In this document: positions 1 to 10,486 of the stretch, one piece after another
How the letters are laid out: every line of letters begins with the position of its first letter
Position numbering within the stretch: the first letter of the stretch is position 1
Assembly: GCF_028640845.1 (NCBI RefSeq)
Contig: NC_080540.1
Location: forward strand, 264,897,958-264,961,957
Origin: Ahaetulla prasina
Lineage: Eukaryota; Chordata; Lepidosauria; Squamata; Colubridae
Direction: 5' to 3'
DNA length: 64,000 nt
The notes under the pieces: generated by a model
The model's database searches: none
What the model was told of the DNA's origin: nothing
The model's input: the letters and a program-made list of their open reading frames with translations, nothing else
Made by a program: the position numbers and the translations under genes

Positions 1-834
1 CCCTTCTAGTTTCCTTATATTTTTCATGTTAACTGAGAAAAGACATGAGGAGCAGATGTCTGTGTGTAACCTCCTGTCTTCAAGCAGATTGAACCTTTCA
101 TTAGTACCATTTTCAAGCCGTTGTATTCAATGTCTCCTCTGTAATTTTCTCTGCAACATTTTATCCGAGATATAGGTGGGTGGATATTGTAATTAAATGT
201 CTTGCTACTTGACCTCTTCTGTACCAGCTGAATGAAATGTAATTACAACGATTGGAAAATGGAATCTCCATGTTTTCTTTCAATTATTCCAGAATTATCC
301 ATGTAACTTGTAGCTGACACTTTTATAAAGGTGATCCCTACTTTCAATTTTTATTTTGCTGATGGAAAGGGAGAAGAGTGGCCCTGTAAGAAGTGATAAA
401 CAACTGGTTGTGCTCATGATGCTTTGATGTTTTATGAAGCTTAACAAAAATGTATACCAGTTTAAGTTTCACATTTGTGAGAAACTCTTGGGCAGCTCTT
501 TAATGTGTCCAGTAGCACGAATGACTTTCTACCAATAGATTGTTTCCAGAAAATCTCATCCTCTCTTTTATTAGGTAACCAAGATTCAGATTTTAAGTAT
601 TAGAAAATATTTTCTGTCACTATGTATTAAAGTCTTGGATTAAAATTGGCAAGATTGTGGTATAAATTGACTCTCAATCATGGAAGTTATTCAGTAACTT
701 CACACCAGCAATGCAATCTATTTCATTGGTTTGTTCATTGGTTATTTATGAAGGAAGAAACCATATCACCATATCCTCATATCCTGATAATGGTAGAGCA
801 AGCTACCATAAATAAATAGGGAGCAAACTCATCT
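1..834. other. AT-rich DNA, no feature recognised
   Basis: I see no open frame of interest, tandem array or recognisable repeat here. It reads like ordinary vertebrate intronic or intergenic sequence. Confidence 0.5.
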
Positions 835-915
835 CATTAGAATCAGTGATGTTCCTAATTGAGTAATGAAACATCTACAAGCAAATAACCAAGCTCAGAG
901 AGCACTAAGAACTCC
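835..915 (+). repeat. Fragment of PLE-like terminal repeat, family B
   Basis: The segment holds a decayed TGATG core, a short hairpin and GAAAC (GAAA at 868-871). It continues into a tract (AAGCTCAGAGAGCAC at 891-905) that recurs at 7660-7675 and 52438-52452. The three loci share order and spacing, so they are copies of one interspersed family. The layout CTGATGA, hairpin, GAAAC matches the other hammerhead-like repeats in this window. Assignment to a Penelope-like element is inferred from that resemblance; no coding part is present. Confidence 0.5.
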
Positions 916-1244
916 ATATTTAATTTAGTTTAAATCTGAATTAGCCCTGCCTGGAATATTTTGCAGAAATATAAATGAAAACCAAATGTTTAGAAGTGAA
1001 GACATTTTCCCAAATACATTTTATTGACTGATAAAAATAAATGCATTTTTTCCAGAAATAATGTTATATACTGAGAAGCTTATATGAATCTTCTCACAAG
1101 TAGAAAAGTAAAGAAAAATGTCTTCATATATATTTCTGTACTAAAAATGAATTGAGGAGGTAAATGTAAGTAGATAATGCATCTTGTACAATTAAGTGGA
1201 AGACAATTATTATTATTTGTTAATTTTATTGGCTGACCATCTTA
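916..1244. other. AT-rich DNA, nothing recognised
   Basis: No repeat or gene signal seen. Confidence 0.5.
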
Positions 1245-1252
1245 TCATAGGG

Positions 1253-1451
1253 CCGTGATGGTGAACCTTTGGCATGCACGCGAGCCATCACCCCAGTTCA
1301 GCTCTGCTGCACATGCACGCATGCTTCCTGTCGGCCAGCTGGTCTTTGGATCTCTGCCACACTTGTGCAGGGGGCGGTATGCATGTGCGGGGCACACACA
1401 CACACACAATGCATTTTGGGCATTTGGTCCAGAAAAGGTTAGCCATTACTG
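1253..1451. mobile_element. hAT-type MITE (GTGATGGYGAACC family)
   Basis: A 199-bp non-autonomous DNA transposon. The ends are imperfect inverted repeats: GTGATGGTGAACCTTT on the left, and the complement of the right end reads GTAATGGCTAACCTTT. It is flanked by a perfect 8-bp duplication TCATAGGG at 1245-1252 and 1452-1459. An 8-bp TSD is the hAT superfamily signature. The interior has a short CA run and no transposase frame, so it must have been moved in trans. Confidence 0.85.
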
Positions 1452-1459
1452 TCATAGGG

Positions 1460-2589
1460 TAAGAGTGGCACCATAGAGTGGTTTACAATATGCCTTTTCC
1501 AACCTCATTCTACATTCCCTGAACTATTTATTGCTGTTGGGATTACCAGCATGTATTTTGCTTTTGGCTGTAAAATGATTGCTCTTGATTTTGAAGATTG
1601 TTCTGACCTGGAGGTTCAAAAGGTTACAGAAAATTTAATGGAATTCAGTTTAATAGAGAAAATACTCCTCATATTTAAAAGTAACTCTAACACCCACCTG
1701 AATAGCTAAGAAAAAGGCCAAGTAAGGAAAATAGAAAACAGATATAAGTAATCCTAAAATGTCTGTCATAAATTTCAGTGACAGGACAAAGCCACATATA
1801 CATCAATTCCCTTTGAAAAGGACTACACTTTTATTACAGATTATCTTGTTTAAATTAGAAATTAAATTCTACTTGTCTTTTACTATTTAGCATAAGCTTA
1901 CTTATTCTGATCTGTTGTTATATGGACTTTGCTAATCTTCTAAACTCTATTGTATACTCTTTTAAAGCTTTATACTAGCTTTTTCTGTTTTATTCTTCTT
2001 CTTCTGTCTTGTGCTTATGTCTCTGTTTCTATCTATCTGTCTAAGTATTTCCTAGAGTTATCCATTTAAGATTCCTTAATATTCTTTTTTTGGTCTTCAT
2101 TTATAAACTTTATGCCATATTCTATTCTGGCTTTGCCTTAATTATATTTATTTTGACCCTAATCACTGGTACCATGTGCCACCTTTCCCTGGCAATTTTT
2201 CTGCTGGACTAGCCTCTGCCATCTATTGGTTGGTTGGGTCACTGTGGTGGGACTTCTACTGGTGCTGCTGTCACCACTAGAAATATGCTTTAGGCCCTGA
2301 AAGGCAATTTCCATTTTAATCTATTTGGCTGCTTTCTACTATGGTTGACGTTCAGTGATCCACAACCCTGGCTGTCACTTCTAGATCTTTATTTGGCCAC
2401 TGCATCACTTATCTGGAGTTCTCCTTCCTTTCCTGTCACTCACTCAGGCCAACTCCTTTCGGTCCACCTTGAAGCCATTCCTCATAGTTTATTTGTACTG
2501 CCTTCACTTTTTGAAAATGTACCAATGTTAAGTGCAGTGTATTCAAAGCTGGCTCTGAGCCACCTTGGACCAACCTATGTAAGTAATGT
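1460..2589. other. AT-rich DNA, no supported feature
   Basis: Nothing recognised apart from pyrimidine-rich stretches near 1985-2035. The stretch 2170-2589 may include unrecognised older CR1 sequence upstream of the next feature. Confidence 0.4.
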
Positions 2590-2976
2590 CCTACCTTTCA
2601 GTGATTACTTCAGCTTCAACCACAACAATACACAAGCACACAATAGATACAAACTTAAGATAAACCACTCCAAACTCAATTGCAGAAAATACGACTTCAG
2701 CAACAGAGTGGTCAATGCCAGGAATGCACTACCTGACTCTGTGTTTCTTCCCCAAACCCCCAAAACTTTAAGCTTAGACTGTCTACTGTTGACCTCACCC
2801 CATTCCTAAGAGGTCTGTAACGGGTGTGCATAAGAGCACCAGCATGCCTACCATCCCTGATTTACTGTCCCATTTATTCGTATCTATGTCCTTTATTCAT
2901 AATCATGTTTATACTTATATCTGTTATCTTATACATGCTTAACAAAATAATTAAAATAAAATAAAATAAATAAAGA
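2590..2976 (+). mobile_element. CR1-type LINE, 3' end (plus)
   Basis: A 5'-truncated CR1-clade LINE keeping the end of ORF2 and the 3' UTR. The frame reading to 2809 contains YKLKINHSKLNCRKYDFSNR, then a run close to VVNARNALPDSV, the typical extreme C-terminus of squamate CR1 reverse transcriptase proteins. It loses register with the family just before the stop. The 3' UTR ends in AAATA-type repeats at 2945-2975, the usual template-slippage tail. No catalytic motif remains, so this is a dead copy. Related minus-strand copies lie at 35138-35525 and 61044-61895. Confidence 0.85.
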
Positions 2977-4264
2977 CTATGCTGGAGTTACTTATTTTCT
3001 GCTGCAAGATGTACCTTCTAACTCCAATGTTTATGTGGGTAAACATAAACATGTTTATGCAGAGTATCTGATACTAAAGAGCCCTCAATTTTTCCTTTAT
3101 TGATAAAGTAAATGCTTGTCATTTTCAAATTATCTTTTTCTCAAACTTCATCCCTTATATTATCAGTATACACTTGACCGACACATATGAATCACCACAA
3201 ACTGTATATTCTTATCTTCATAGATAAAATTCACCATCTACTTGGCACCAGTTCATACTTTCCAACATAGATTTATGTTCATACATTAATTTCCATGCAT
3301 ATGATCTTCAGCTTCATTACGCAAGATCTGACCACCTTTACTCACCTCTATTACATCTTTTCTCTTCTACTATTTTTCAGATACAGTCAGCATAAAGCCA
3401 GGAAGAGGCAGGTTCTGCAAAATAAAAACAGAAATAAAATAGTAATAATAAAAAATGTGGGCTTCCTGAAGCCCTAACCCTAACATTGCATGAGCCTTAT
3501 CTGCAAAAGACCTGCCAAATAGAAAATGTAATATAAATTTCATTTATAACTTCTGTAGTTTGAATAGGAAATACAAAGGAGCTAGGAAATGAGTACTGCC
3601 TGAAAGAGGTTTAGCCTTTCATTTTGCTCTGTTTTCATATCACCAATCTTTCAAATCCCATGATTCTCAATGAAAACAAATATTTTCTTACAAAAGTGGC
3701 TATGTTCCATTTTTGTCATATCTATGATTTATTTTACTTTGCCAAAGGTCAGTTTGCTTTTCTATGTGTTATAATTGGTTTTGTAATTTAAAGCCATAGC
3801 TGCAAATGGAAAGTATGTTTAATTTATTTTAAGTGATGGTTATTTAATTTTGTTTCTATCAAGTTTGTATTCTCAGTAAGCTAAACTGTGGTTTAAATTT
3901 TAAATAATTCACATTGTTTTTGGAACCCAGCTTCATGGCTCAAGAATAAACCATAAAATGTTTATTGTGCAATTATTATAAAGGGAATTTTGAAGCAGCA
4001 GGTGTTGCTTTCATGTTGGTTAGTACTGCCTCCATCTGCTAAGGGGATAGTTTTACTCCCAGTTCTCATCTGCTATAGTTTACGTACTTTGTCTGCCTTG
4101 CTTTCTGATTTTCTCAGTCACTGATTCACATCCTTGACATTAGTTTTGTACATGGCTTATCTGATTGCAAGTCAATAAAGCTTAATCTTTTCATTACTGA
4201 AACTGATAATGATTGGGAAGAGACAGTTTTAAAATGCTGATTAGAGTTACATAACATTTGAATG
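2977..4264. other. AT-rich DNA, no supported feature
   Basis: No gene or repeat recognised. Two telomere-like hexamers (CCCTAACCCTAA) near 3472-3484 are too few to matter. Confidence 0.5.
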
Positions 4265-4272
4265 ATTTGGAC

Positions 4273-4581
4273 CAGAGGTGGGTTTCAGCAGGTTCTGACC
4301 AGTTCTGGAGAACTGGTAGTGGAAATTTTGAGTAGTTCAGAGAACCGGTAGTAAAAATTCTGACTGGCCCTGCCCCCATCTATTCTCTGCCTCCCGAGTC
4401 CCAGCTGATTGGGAGGAAATGGGGATTTTGCAGTAACCTTCCCCTAAATTGGAGAGGGAATGGAGATTTTACAGTATCCTTCCCCTGCCACACCCACCAA
4501 GCCATGCCCACCAAGTCATGCCAAACCCATCAAGCCACATCCACAGAACCGGTAGTAAACAATTTTTGAAACCCACCCCTG
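4273..4581. mobile_element. hAT-type MITE, GGTGGG/ACCGGT family, copy 1
   Basis: Ends CAGAGGTGGGTTTCA and TGAAACCCACCCCTG form an inverted repeat. An 8-bp duplication flanks it with one mismatch: ATTTGGAC at 4265-4272 and ATATGGAC at 4582-4589. The interior carries the family hallmarks: AACCGGTAGTAA next to both ends and a GC-richer CCACCAAGCCATGCC run. It has no coding capacity. Relatives with the same architecture are at 9424, 24719, 40710, 43096, 53172, 57671 and 59161. Confidence 0.9.
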
Positions 4582-4589
4582 ATATGGAC

Positions 4590-7540
4590 CACATATTATC
4601 TTTAAAAAAAAAAGAATCCATTTAGATGTGAAGTTCTATGTTAGGAATCTAGATTGATATGATATTGACTTGCAGAATGTAACCCAACTCTGAAATTATA
4701 ATAGCATAGTTGGTGTTATATTATAATGGAGAAATTATCAATAAACTATTTTTTCTCCATGGTATACTTACTGTTTTTTAAAACAACCACGTAAAGAAGG
4801 ACGTAATGGCTGTTTTCTGCTTTGCAAACCATAGAAACATTTTTAATAGCTATAAAGGAAATCATGGCTCCAATTTCATTGTTTTATCCAAAAGTACAGA
4901 AATAAAGTTATGCTGAATCAGTACATTTAAGCCCAGTGCAAGCATATCCAATACCTGCCAACAAAACAAAACAACTTGAGAAAATTTGTTTTAGGTACTG
5001 TTTTTTTAAAAATGAAGATAGCGGGTACATCCTGCCAGTTCTTTGCAAAAACATATGAACTGGTGCTCTTAAGAACACTTTCTGAGAAGATCCTTTGTTG
5101 GTTTTTCTAAAATTACTAGGATGGCATCATTCCTAATTCCTAACACTATCTTCTCAGAACTACATGAGATTGCAAAGTAGTAGCAGTAGTAATTTGAGAA
5201 TCAAAGTTTCTCTGGATTAAAACTAACCTAAAATAAATTCTGCGTTCTTATAATTTAAGATTCTGAGTCAAAGATACCTCGCCTCAGGTGGGTTATTTTG
5301 TAGGAATAATAAATGTAGTTACATTTTATTTTAATTAATTGCCTATTGCATGAATCAAGCTCATCCACCATCAATGATGATGTTACTTTGGAATAATTTA
5401 CAGCAGCAATGGACAGATTTTGAATTAATACCCATTTTTATTTTGTCCTTTTTAGGGGCAGAATTTTTAGATGATTCCTTGTGATCTTATTTATGAGGCT
5501 TTAACTATAATTTTTATGTATTTTCTATCTCCCAGATTATGCCATTAGTTTTCAGTAATGGAGGTTAAAGAAATCTCTTGAAGAAATTTGGTATTGGGGG
5601 GCTTTTATGACTTTAAGGCTCTGGTTGCCTCTCCCTGATTCAGACATAGAAAAGCTACAATAGAGTTGATTCCTCCTCACTTTAATTTCCTAAAGGCCAA
5701 TTCACACAAATTCCTGAAAATATACCATGCACTGTTCCTAGTCAATGATGCATAGTATATTTTCAGAAAATATATGTAGATATATATGCAAATGAACTTA
5801 TTTTCAGATATATTAAAATGCTATATTGTATAACCAATCATAACCGATCTAAGTACTCGAATTCATCAGTAGAATGTTAGAAAGATTAGAATACTGTGGG
5901 CAGAAGAGGAGGAAGATAATAGAATGCTGCTATATTATGAAGGCAATTTCAGCTATTTCAGAAAATGAGAAGGCAGGAATGACATTATTCAACTGAGTGG
6001 ACCTGAAAATCAGTTATGAAAGGCTACCAAAATCACCATGAACAACAACTGAAACTTGTTTGTGAAGTTTAGCAAGGAATAGACACACTCCAAAAAATTA
6101 TGGATCAAACATCCAAAGTTATTTAGCAACATTTCAGTAAATCAGTGTTTTGTGATTGTTTATGTCATCATTGATCATCAGTTTTGGAATATAAAACCCA
6201 CAGTGGCCGCTTTTCGTGAGAAGGCCCCAAATTCCAAGTGTGCCCAACAACTGTGACAGTGCAGTAGAGCTTTTCCTGCTATTTATCTGAAGCTGGCTTT
6301 AACTAAGATGAAAATATGATGGAATCGTCTTGAGTAATGTAACAAAGGCAAATATAAAAGCAAAGAGATCTGGGTGGTAAACCAATCTGCATGATATAAA
6401 AGCAAAACACATATAGCTAAACTGAATTAGCAAGCTGAGTTTGAAAGCACTTCATTCTTCTGGCACAAACAACTGCCATGCTTTCCCATAAAGACTAATC
6501 TTTTAAAGTTAACTAACATTCATCCAGCTATTATAAATGCTAGAGTTGAAAACAATACTGTGGATGCCTTTCAGCTATGAAAGTAAAGATAAATGGTGTC
6601 AAGGGAGGTGTGAGACATGTAGAGGAGAGAGGGAAAAAAAACAGATTTTAGCTTTCAGGAGTGCTGTAATTGTACTGAAACAACAGTACAAAACATCAGT
6701 TGTTCTAATTTTGCTATCGCTGTGTAGCCAATTGCTTTTAACTACACTATTAAAATGAATCCATAGACAATCTTTTACTTCAGGAAGTGTGAAAAAAATA
6801 TTTTGCTAGATTTCTCACAGGGGGTATTAAAACAATGTTTTATTCATGGGTTAGGGTTGAAAGAGCAATGATACATACAGTACATACAGAGGCCTTGTAT
6901 CATTTGCTCAGGAATAGTTGAACTAGAGACTGTAATAAAACTGGAACTCTAAGCAAATCTGCAAAATTGCTGTTTCATGCCATAGCTGACATGTTTCCTT
7001 CCCAGCACATTTTATATACATAATCACTTAACATCTTAAACCAAGATGGGAGAAACAGATTAGAGATTTCTTTGAATCTCAGGTTCACTTTGGTTTCTTT
7101 CAGCCTTCAAACTGTCTTCTAAAAAAGCATGCCTGTAGTGGTTCACCTTGGAAGGTCTCTGGTGAACTCAGGTATGATTCACCCATATTGACAAAGTGCA
7201 TGATCATCTTATGCCTTTCTATCAAGATAGAAAACTGACCTGCAAATTGGGAGCATGCCTACTCAGTCTGAGCTGTAAGGCTGAAGAATTTCATCCATTC
7301 CTTTCTTTACAGTTTCCCAGAAAGATCCTATCCAGAACTGTGACTCCTCCCAGCAGCTCAACGGTCGAAGGTCGAATGCCCCATTTTCCCAAGCAGAGTA
7401 TGCTTTCAAGGTATACCTCTGATTGATTACAGGTTAGAGTACTGTCCCTGGGGATTCCATTAATTAGTTGACAGACTCCAGCATCTCTTTGGTGCAGTAT
7501 GACCTTTGCAAAATTGGCTGTGTTTTGTTCACCTTGAGGC
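4590..7540. other. Nearly 3 kb of AT-rich DNA without recognised features
   Basis: No repeat, long frame or RNA gene seen. This is one of the longer apparently repeat-free blocks and a reasonable place to look for conserved non-coding sequence. Confidence 0.45.
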
Positions 7541-7547
7541 AATTAAA

Positions 7548-7690
7548 AATTAATACTTGACTACCAATAAAGGAGAATATTTGTAGCTCAGGGTTGAAAT
7601 GACGGGTCCTTGGTGCTCTGAGCACTGATAATGTTACGTACCATGTAAGAAAACAAACAAGCTCAGACAGCACCAAGGACTCCTAATATT
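7548..7690 (+). repeat. PLE-like terminal repeat family B, inverted-dimer fragment
   Basis: The right half (7621-7680) has CTGATAATG, a short hairpin, GAAAA and then the family tract AAGCTCAGACAGCACCAAGG. The left half (7570-7620) carries the downstream part of the same family in reverse orientation (TTGTAGCTCAGGGTTGAAAT), whose forward form occurs near 52470-52495. The copy is therefore two modules head to head, as also seen for family A. Both cores are decayed. Confidence 0.5.
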
Positions 7691-7699
7691 TGAGTGCCT

Positions 7700-8307
7700 G
7701 GCTCCAATTCCCATTTGTCAACGTACTTTTCATTGAAGAGCTATTGGTCAATTTGCTCACATAACATCCTTTAGACTGGCTTCAGAGTCTCTTATAAGAT
7801 TTATAGAGTTGGTCTATAATGCACAGAATCTTTACATTGCTGGGAATTTTTCTTTCTTTCCTTTGGAAATGAACCAATACTAAAGGGCTCTGGATTTCCT
7901 TCTTTTTCACAAATTGGAGAGAAAGAACCTATGATTTGGACATAGTACTGCCCAACAAACAGCAGTTGAGCAACTCTATGTGCCACTACTTAGAATATTC
8001 ATTAAAAACATGAATCATAATATTTTTTTAAAAAAATGAGTGGCCATGTAGATTCAGAATTGGCCGGTTATTTTGAATTGGCCGTTCATATAGAATTTTG
8101 ATTAATTCTATATGAACATTCTTCAGACGTTTTCTTCCCCTTCATTACATAAGACAAAAAAAACCTTGTCTTACAAAATGTTTGAAGTGAAGATATATTG
8201 AGTGGATTTGGATTAAACTCTCTTCAGTTTAAACGATTCTTTGAAGTATCTTTGTGCATAATTATATATTATAATTAAGTATATTAGGTACATAAGTTGT
8301 ACATAAG
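7700..8307. other. AT-rich DNA with one small perfect hairpin
   Basis: No gene seen. A 14-bp perfect inverted repeat (GTTCATATAGAATT at 8084-8097, complement at 8104-8117, 6-nt loop) is the only structure noticed. Confidence 0.4.
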
Positions 8308-8428
8308 GGGGCAATAAGTTGACTTTGTATATAATATACAAATGGATGAAGACTATTGCTTAACATAGTGTAAGCCGCCCTGAGTCTTCAGAGAAGGGCG
8401 GGATATAAATGCAAATAAAAAAAAACCA
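8308..8428 (+). mobile_element. SINE 3' portion (5'-truncated)
   Basis: The segment starting GGGGGCAATAAGTTGACTT and ending with TAAGCCGCCCTGAGTCTTC, GGGCGGGATATAAATGCAAA and an A-rich tail matches the 3' half of the full SINE at 12690-12945. The tRNA-like head is missing. Confidence 0.8.
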
Positions 8429-8429
8429 A

Positions 8430-9164
8430 ATTATACCTAATTTAGGTATACATTGAAAAAGCAGATTAAGACACATGCTAACTTAATTTTTGTGCCATGT
8501 AAACGGTAAACCCTTTTCCTCAGCTTTCATGTACCCTTTGAATTTGTTTTTAAGACACACTCTGCAGACTGTTATTATTGTGATATATGTACATATACTG
8601 TTTATATAAATATTTTGATTTTGCAATATGTTTTTTAATCTTTTGCTCACTATCCAGAATTTTATTGGTAAGATGGGCAGGCATAAAAAATATGTTAAGT
8701 CAATCAATCAATCATGCCCAAATGCAGACAAAAGAAGAAGAAAAAAACTGCAGCTGGTATCCTGGAGAGCTTAGCGTGATGACAGGCATCATCTATCAGG
8801 GATGACCTATTTAGTGACGTGGCTGACTCTCCATTACTACTAGGTAGGGCCTATAAGTCCACTTCTATGTATACTCACTTTTGCCTTTGATCTTTCAGCC
8901 TTCTATCTCAGAAACCAAAAATAATGAATCAGTGCCACATCAATTTGCTCTGGTCTTTGAAGATATTGCTCATGTTTTATTTAATTGTCAACTATATGCC
9001 TCTTTTAGTCTTAGATAAAATCCCTACTTGAAAGAATAGACCACAAGGACCTCAACTGCTGGTTGTTGTACTGGGCTCTTAACATATAAATTGTTGGCAG
9101 GAATGCTAAGACAACACAGTTCAGGTAAGAAACGATTATACTGAACAGATCAAGTTTTATGTAA
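8430..9164. other. AT-rich DNA, no supported feature
   Basis: Nothing recognised. Confidence 0.45.
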
Positions 9165-9423
9165 AGCAGAGATCCCAAGAAGAATCTTCTTGGATGAGAA
9201 GTGAAATGTCTACAAAAGAAAAAACAAGAAAGTCCAGTTGCTTCCTGAAAAAACACCTTTGGGACAGCCATGATCTGGTTGACTGAGAAGCTCTACAGTC
9301 TTTTAGCTATACAATTTGGGATGAACACCCTTTGAATGGTGTGGGAGTAGGAATGGATTTCTAGAGGGGGCAAAACTGCAGACTACAGGAACTAGGAATA
9401 CTACTCAGGTGACACAGATAAAC
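9165..9423 (+). repeat. PLE-like terminal repeat family C, first unit
   Basis: Core order: AAGA, hairpin of ATCTTCT with AGAAG, GAAAT, GTC. A conserved tail follows (AAGTCCAGTTGC, CACCTTTGGGACAGCCATGA). The same series appears at 10174-10307 on the same strand and at 35545-35700 on the minus strand. The unit is cut at 9423/9424 by a hAT element and resumes at 10083, because the 8-bp TSD joins the flanks seamlessly. Attribution to a Penelope-like element rests on the shared hammerhead-like layout and is an inference. Confidence 0.55.
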
Positions 9424-9555
9424 CAGGGATGAAATTTAATTTTTTTTGCTACCAGTTCTGTGGGTGTGGCTTGGTGGGCATGTCTTGGTGGTGGGGGTCA
9501 TGTGACTGGGTGGGCATGGCTATGTAACCATGTGACTGGGGGATCAAAAGACAGA

Positions 9556-9640
9556 AACTCACTAACAATGTCCTGCTGGAGCAGGGTTGGACTAGATGAC
9601 TTCCAGGTCCCTTCCAGCCCTGGATTATCCTCTGAAGCTG
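9556..9640 (+). repeat. CR1 3'-end scrap inside the hAT element
   Basis: The run GGTTGGACTAGATGACTTCC followed by AGGTCCCTTCCAGCC is the conserved 3' terminal signature of amniote CR1 LINEs. It lies wholly inside the hAT element, so it has travelled with it or inserted before the last transposition. Confidence 0.6.
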
Positions 9641-9660
9641 CATCTAGTGTCAGGTTTGTA

Positions 9661-9755
9661 CTCCTTCCTTCCTTCCTTCCTTCCTTCCTTCCTTCCTTCC
9701 TTCCTTCCTTCCTTCCTTCCTTCCTTCCTTCCCTGCCTCCCTCCCTCCTTTCTTT

Positions 9756-9790
<35 letters not shown>
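9661..9790. repeat. CTTC/TC microsatellite
   Basis: About 18 TTCC units grade through CCTGCCTCCCTCC into about 16 TC units. A tetranucleotide array this pure is likely to be length-polymorphic. Confidence 0.95.
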
Positions 9791-9793
<3 letters not shown>

Positions 9794-9833
9794 AACAACC
9801 CCCTCACACACATACCCCGTTTTTTGGCTAGAA

Positions 9834-9970
9834 CCCAGCTGAGCTGTGCAATCATCAGAGGCTTTTTTTTTTTAACTTTTAAAAGCATTTTTTCGGCCAA
9901 AGAAAAAATGCTTTTAAAAGTAAAAAACAAACAAACAAACAAACTCTGATGATCGTGCGGCTCAGCTGGG
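9834..9970. repeat. Long hairpin-forming inverted repeat
   Basis: The outer arms CCCAGCTGAGC...ATCATCAGAG (9834-9860) and CTCTGATGATCG...GCTCAGCTGGG (9945-9971) are complementary. Inside, ACTTTTAAAAGCATTTTTTC (from 9874) mirrors GAAAAAATGCTTTTAAAAGT (9902-9921). A related hairpin occurs in the hAT element at 59161-60376. Confidence 0.75.
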
Positions 9971-10082
9971 CATGGGGGGTGGGCAGGGATTTTTGCTACT
10001 GGTTCTCCAAACCACCTGCCGCCATCACTACCAGATTGGGCGATCTGGTCTGAACCGGGAGCATTTCACTCCTGAGATAAAC

Positions 10083-10307
10083 CTCCAAGTGATTCAACGA
10101 CCCTCTAAAAGGATGCAAATTAACAGCTGTCTGCAAGGAATATATAAATCTTTCCATTCCCCACTATCCTGTCAGAGCCAAAGAAGCTTCTTGGATGAGA
10201 AGGGAAACATCTTCAAAGGAAAAAAAAACAAGGAAGTCCAGTTGCCTCCTGAAAAAGCACCTTTGGGACAACCATGACCGGGATGACTGAAAATTTCTAC
10301 AGACTTT
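10083..10307 (+). repeat. PLE-like terminal repeat family C, second unit
   Basis: 10083-10173 continues the unit interrupted by the hAT element. From 10174 the hammerhead-like series restarts: AAAGA, AGCTTCT with AGAAGG hairpin, GAAAC, ATC, then AAGTCCAGTTGCC and CACCTTTGGGACAACCATGA. With the first unit it forms a direct repeat whose period is about 360 bp after removing the hAT insertion. Both cores carry mutations. Confidence 0.55.
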
Positions 10308-10486
10308 CAGAGATTCCCAATCTTTCCACTCCACGGACTGGCAGTGGTGGTGGTGGAGTGAGGAGGGGATGTTTTTACACATGTGCCTGCCACTTGCAGA
10401 AATGGAATTTTGCACACTCACACACTTACCTGCTACTTGTGTGGCCTAGTTCCCAATGGTCGTGGCCCGGGGATTGGGGAGCCCCG
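10308..10486. mobile_element. hAT-like MITE (GGTCCCCAACC family), degenerate
   Basis: Left end CAGAGATTCCCAATCTTT and right end GGGATTGGGGAGCCCCG are an imperfect inverted repeat, with the family's CACGGACTGG and CGTGGCCCGGGG flanking a GC-rich centre. No convincing TSD remains. Family recognition is by the ends and by resemblance to an abundant squamate MITE. Confidence 0.6.

Larger units (their letters stand above)
9424..10074. mobile_element. hAT element, GGTGGG/ACCGGT family, 651-bp long form
   Basis: Starts CAGGGATGAAATTT and ends with AAATGCTCC...CACTCCTG as an inverted repeat. A perfect 8-bp TSD AGATAAAC lies at 9416-9423 and 10075-10082. It is about twice the usual MITE length because it carries a CR1 3' scrap (9556-9640), a long CTTC/TC array (9661-9790) and a self-complementary block (9834-9970). 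No transposase is present. Frames across the array (FLPSFLPS, REREREK repeats) are microsatellite artefacts. Confidence 0.9.

Noticed and set aside
3472..3484. Telomere-like CCCTAACCCTAA (also near 6848 and 30841)
   Set aside because: Only two units each; far too short for an interstitial telomere.
9460..9949. Overlapping frames with FLPSFLPS or REREREK runs
   Set aside because: They translate the CTTC/TC microsatellite inside a hAT element.
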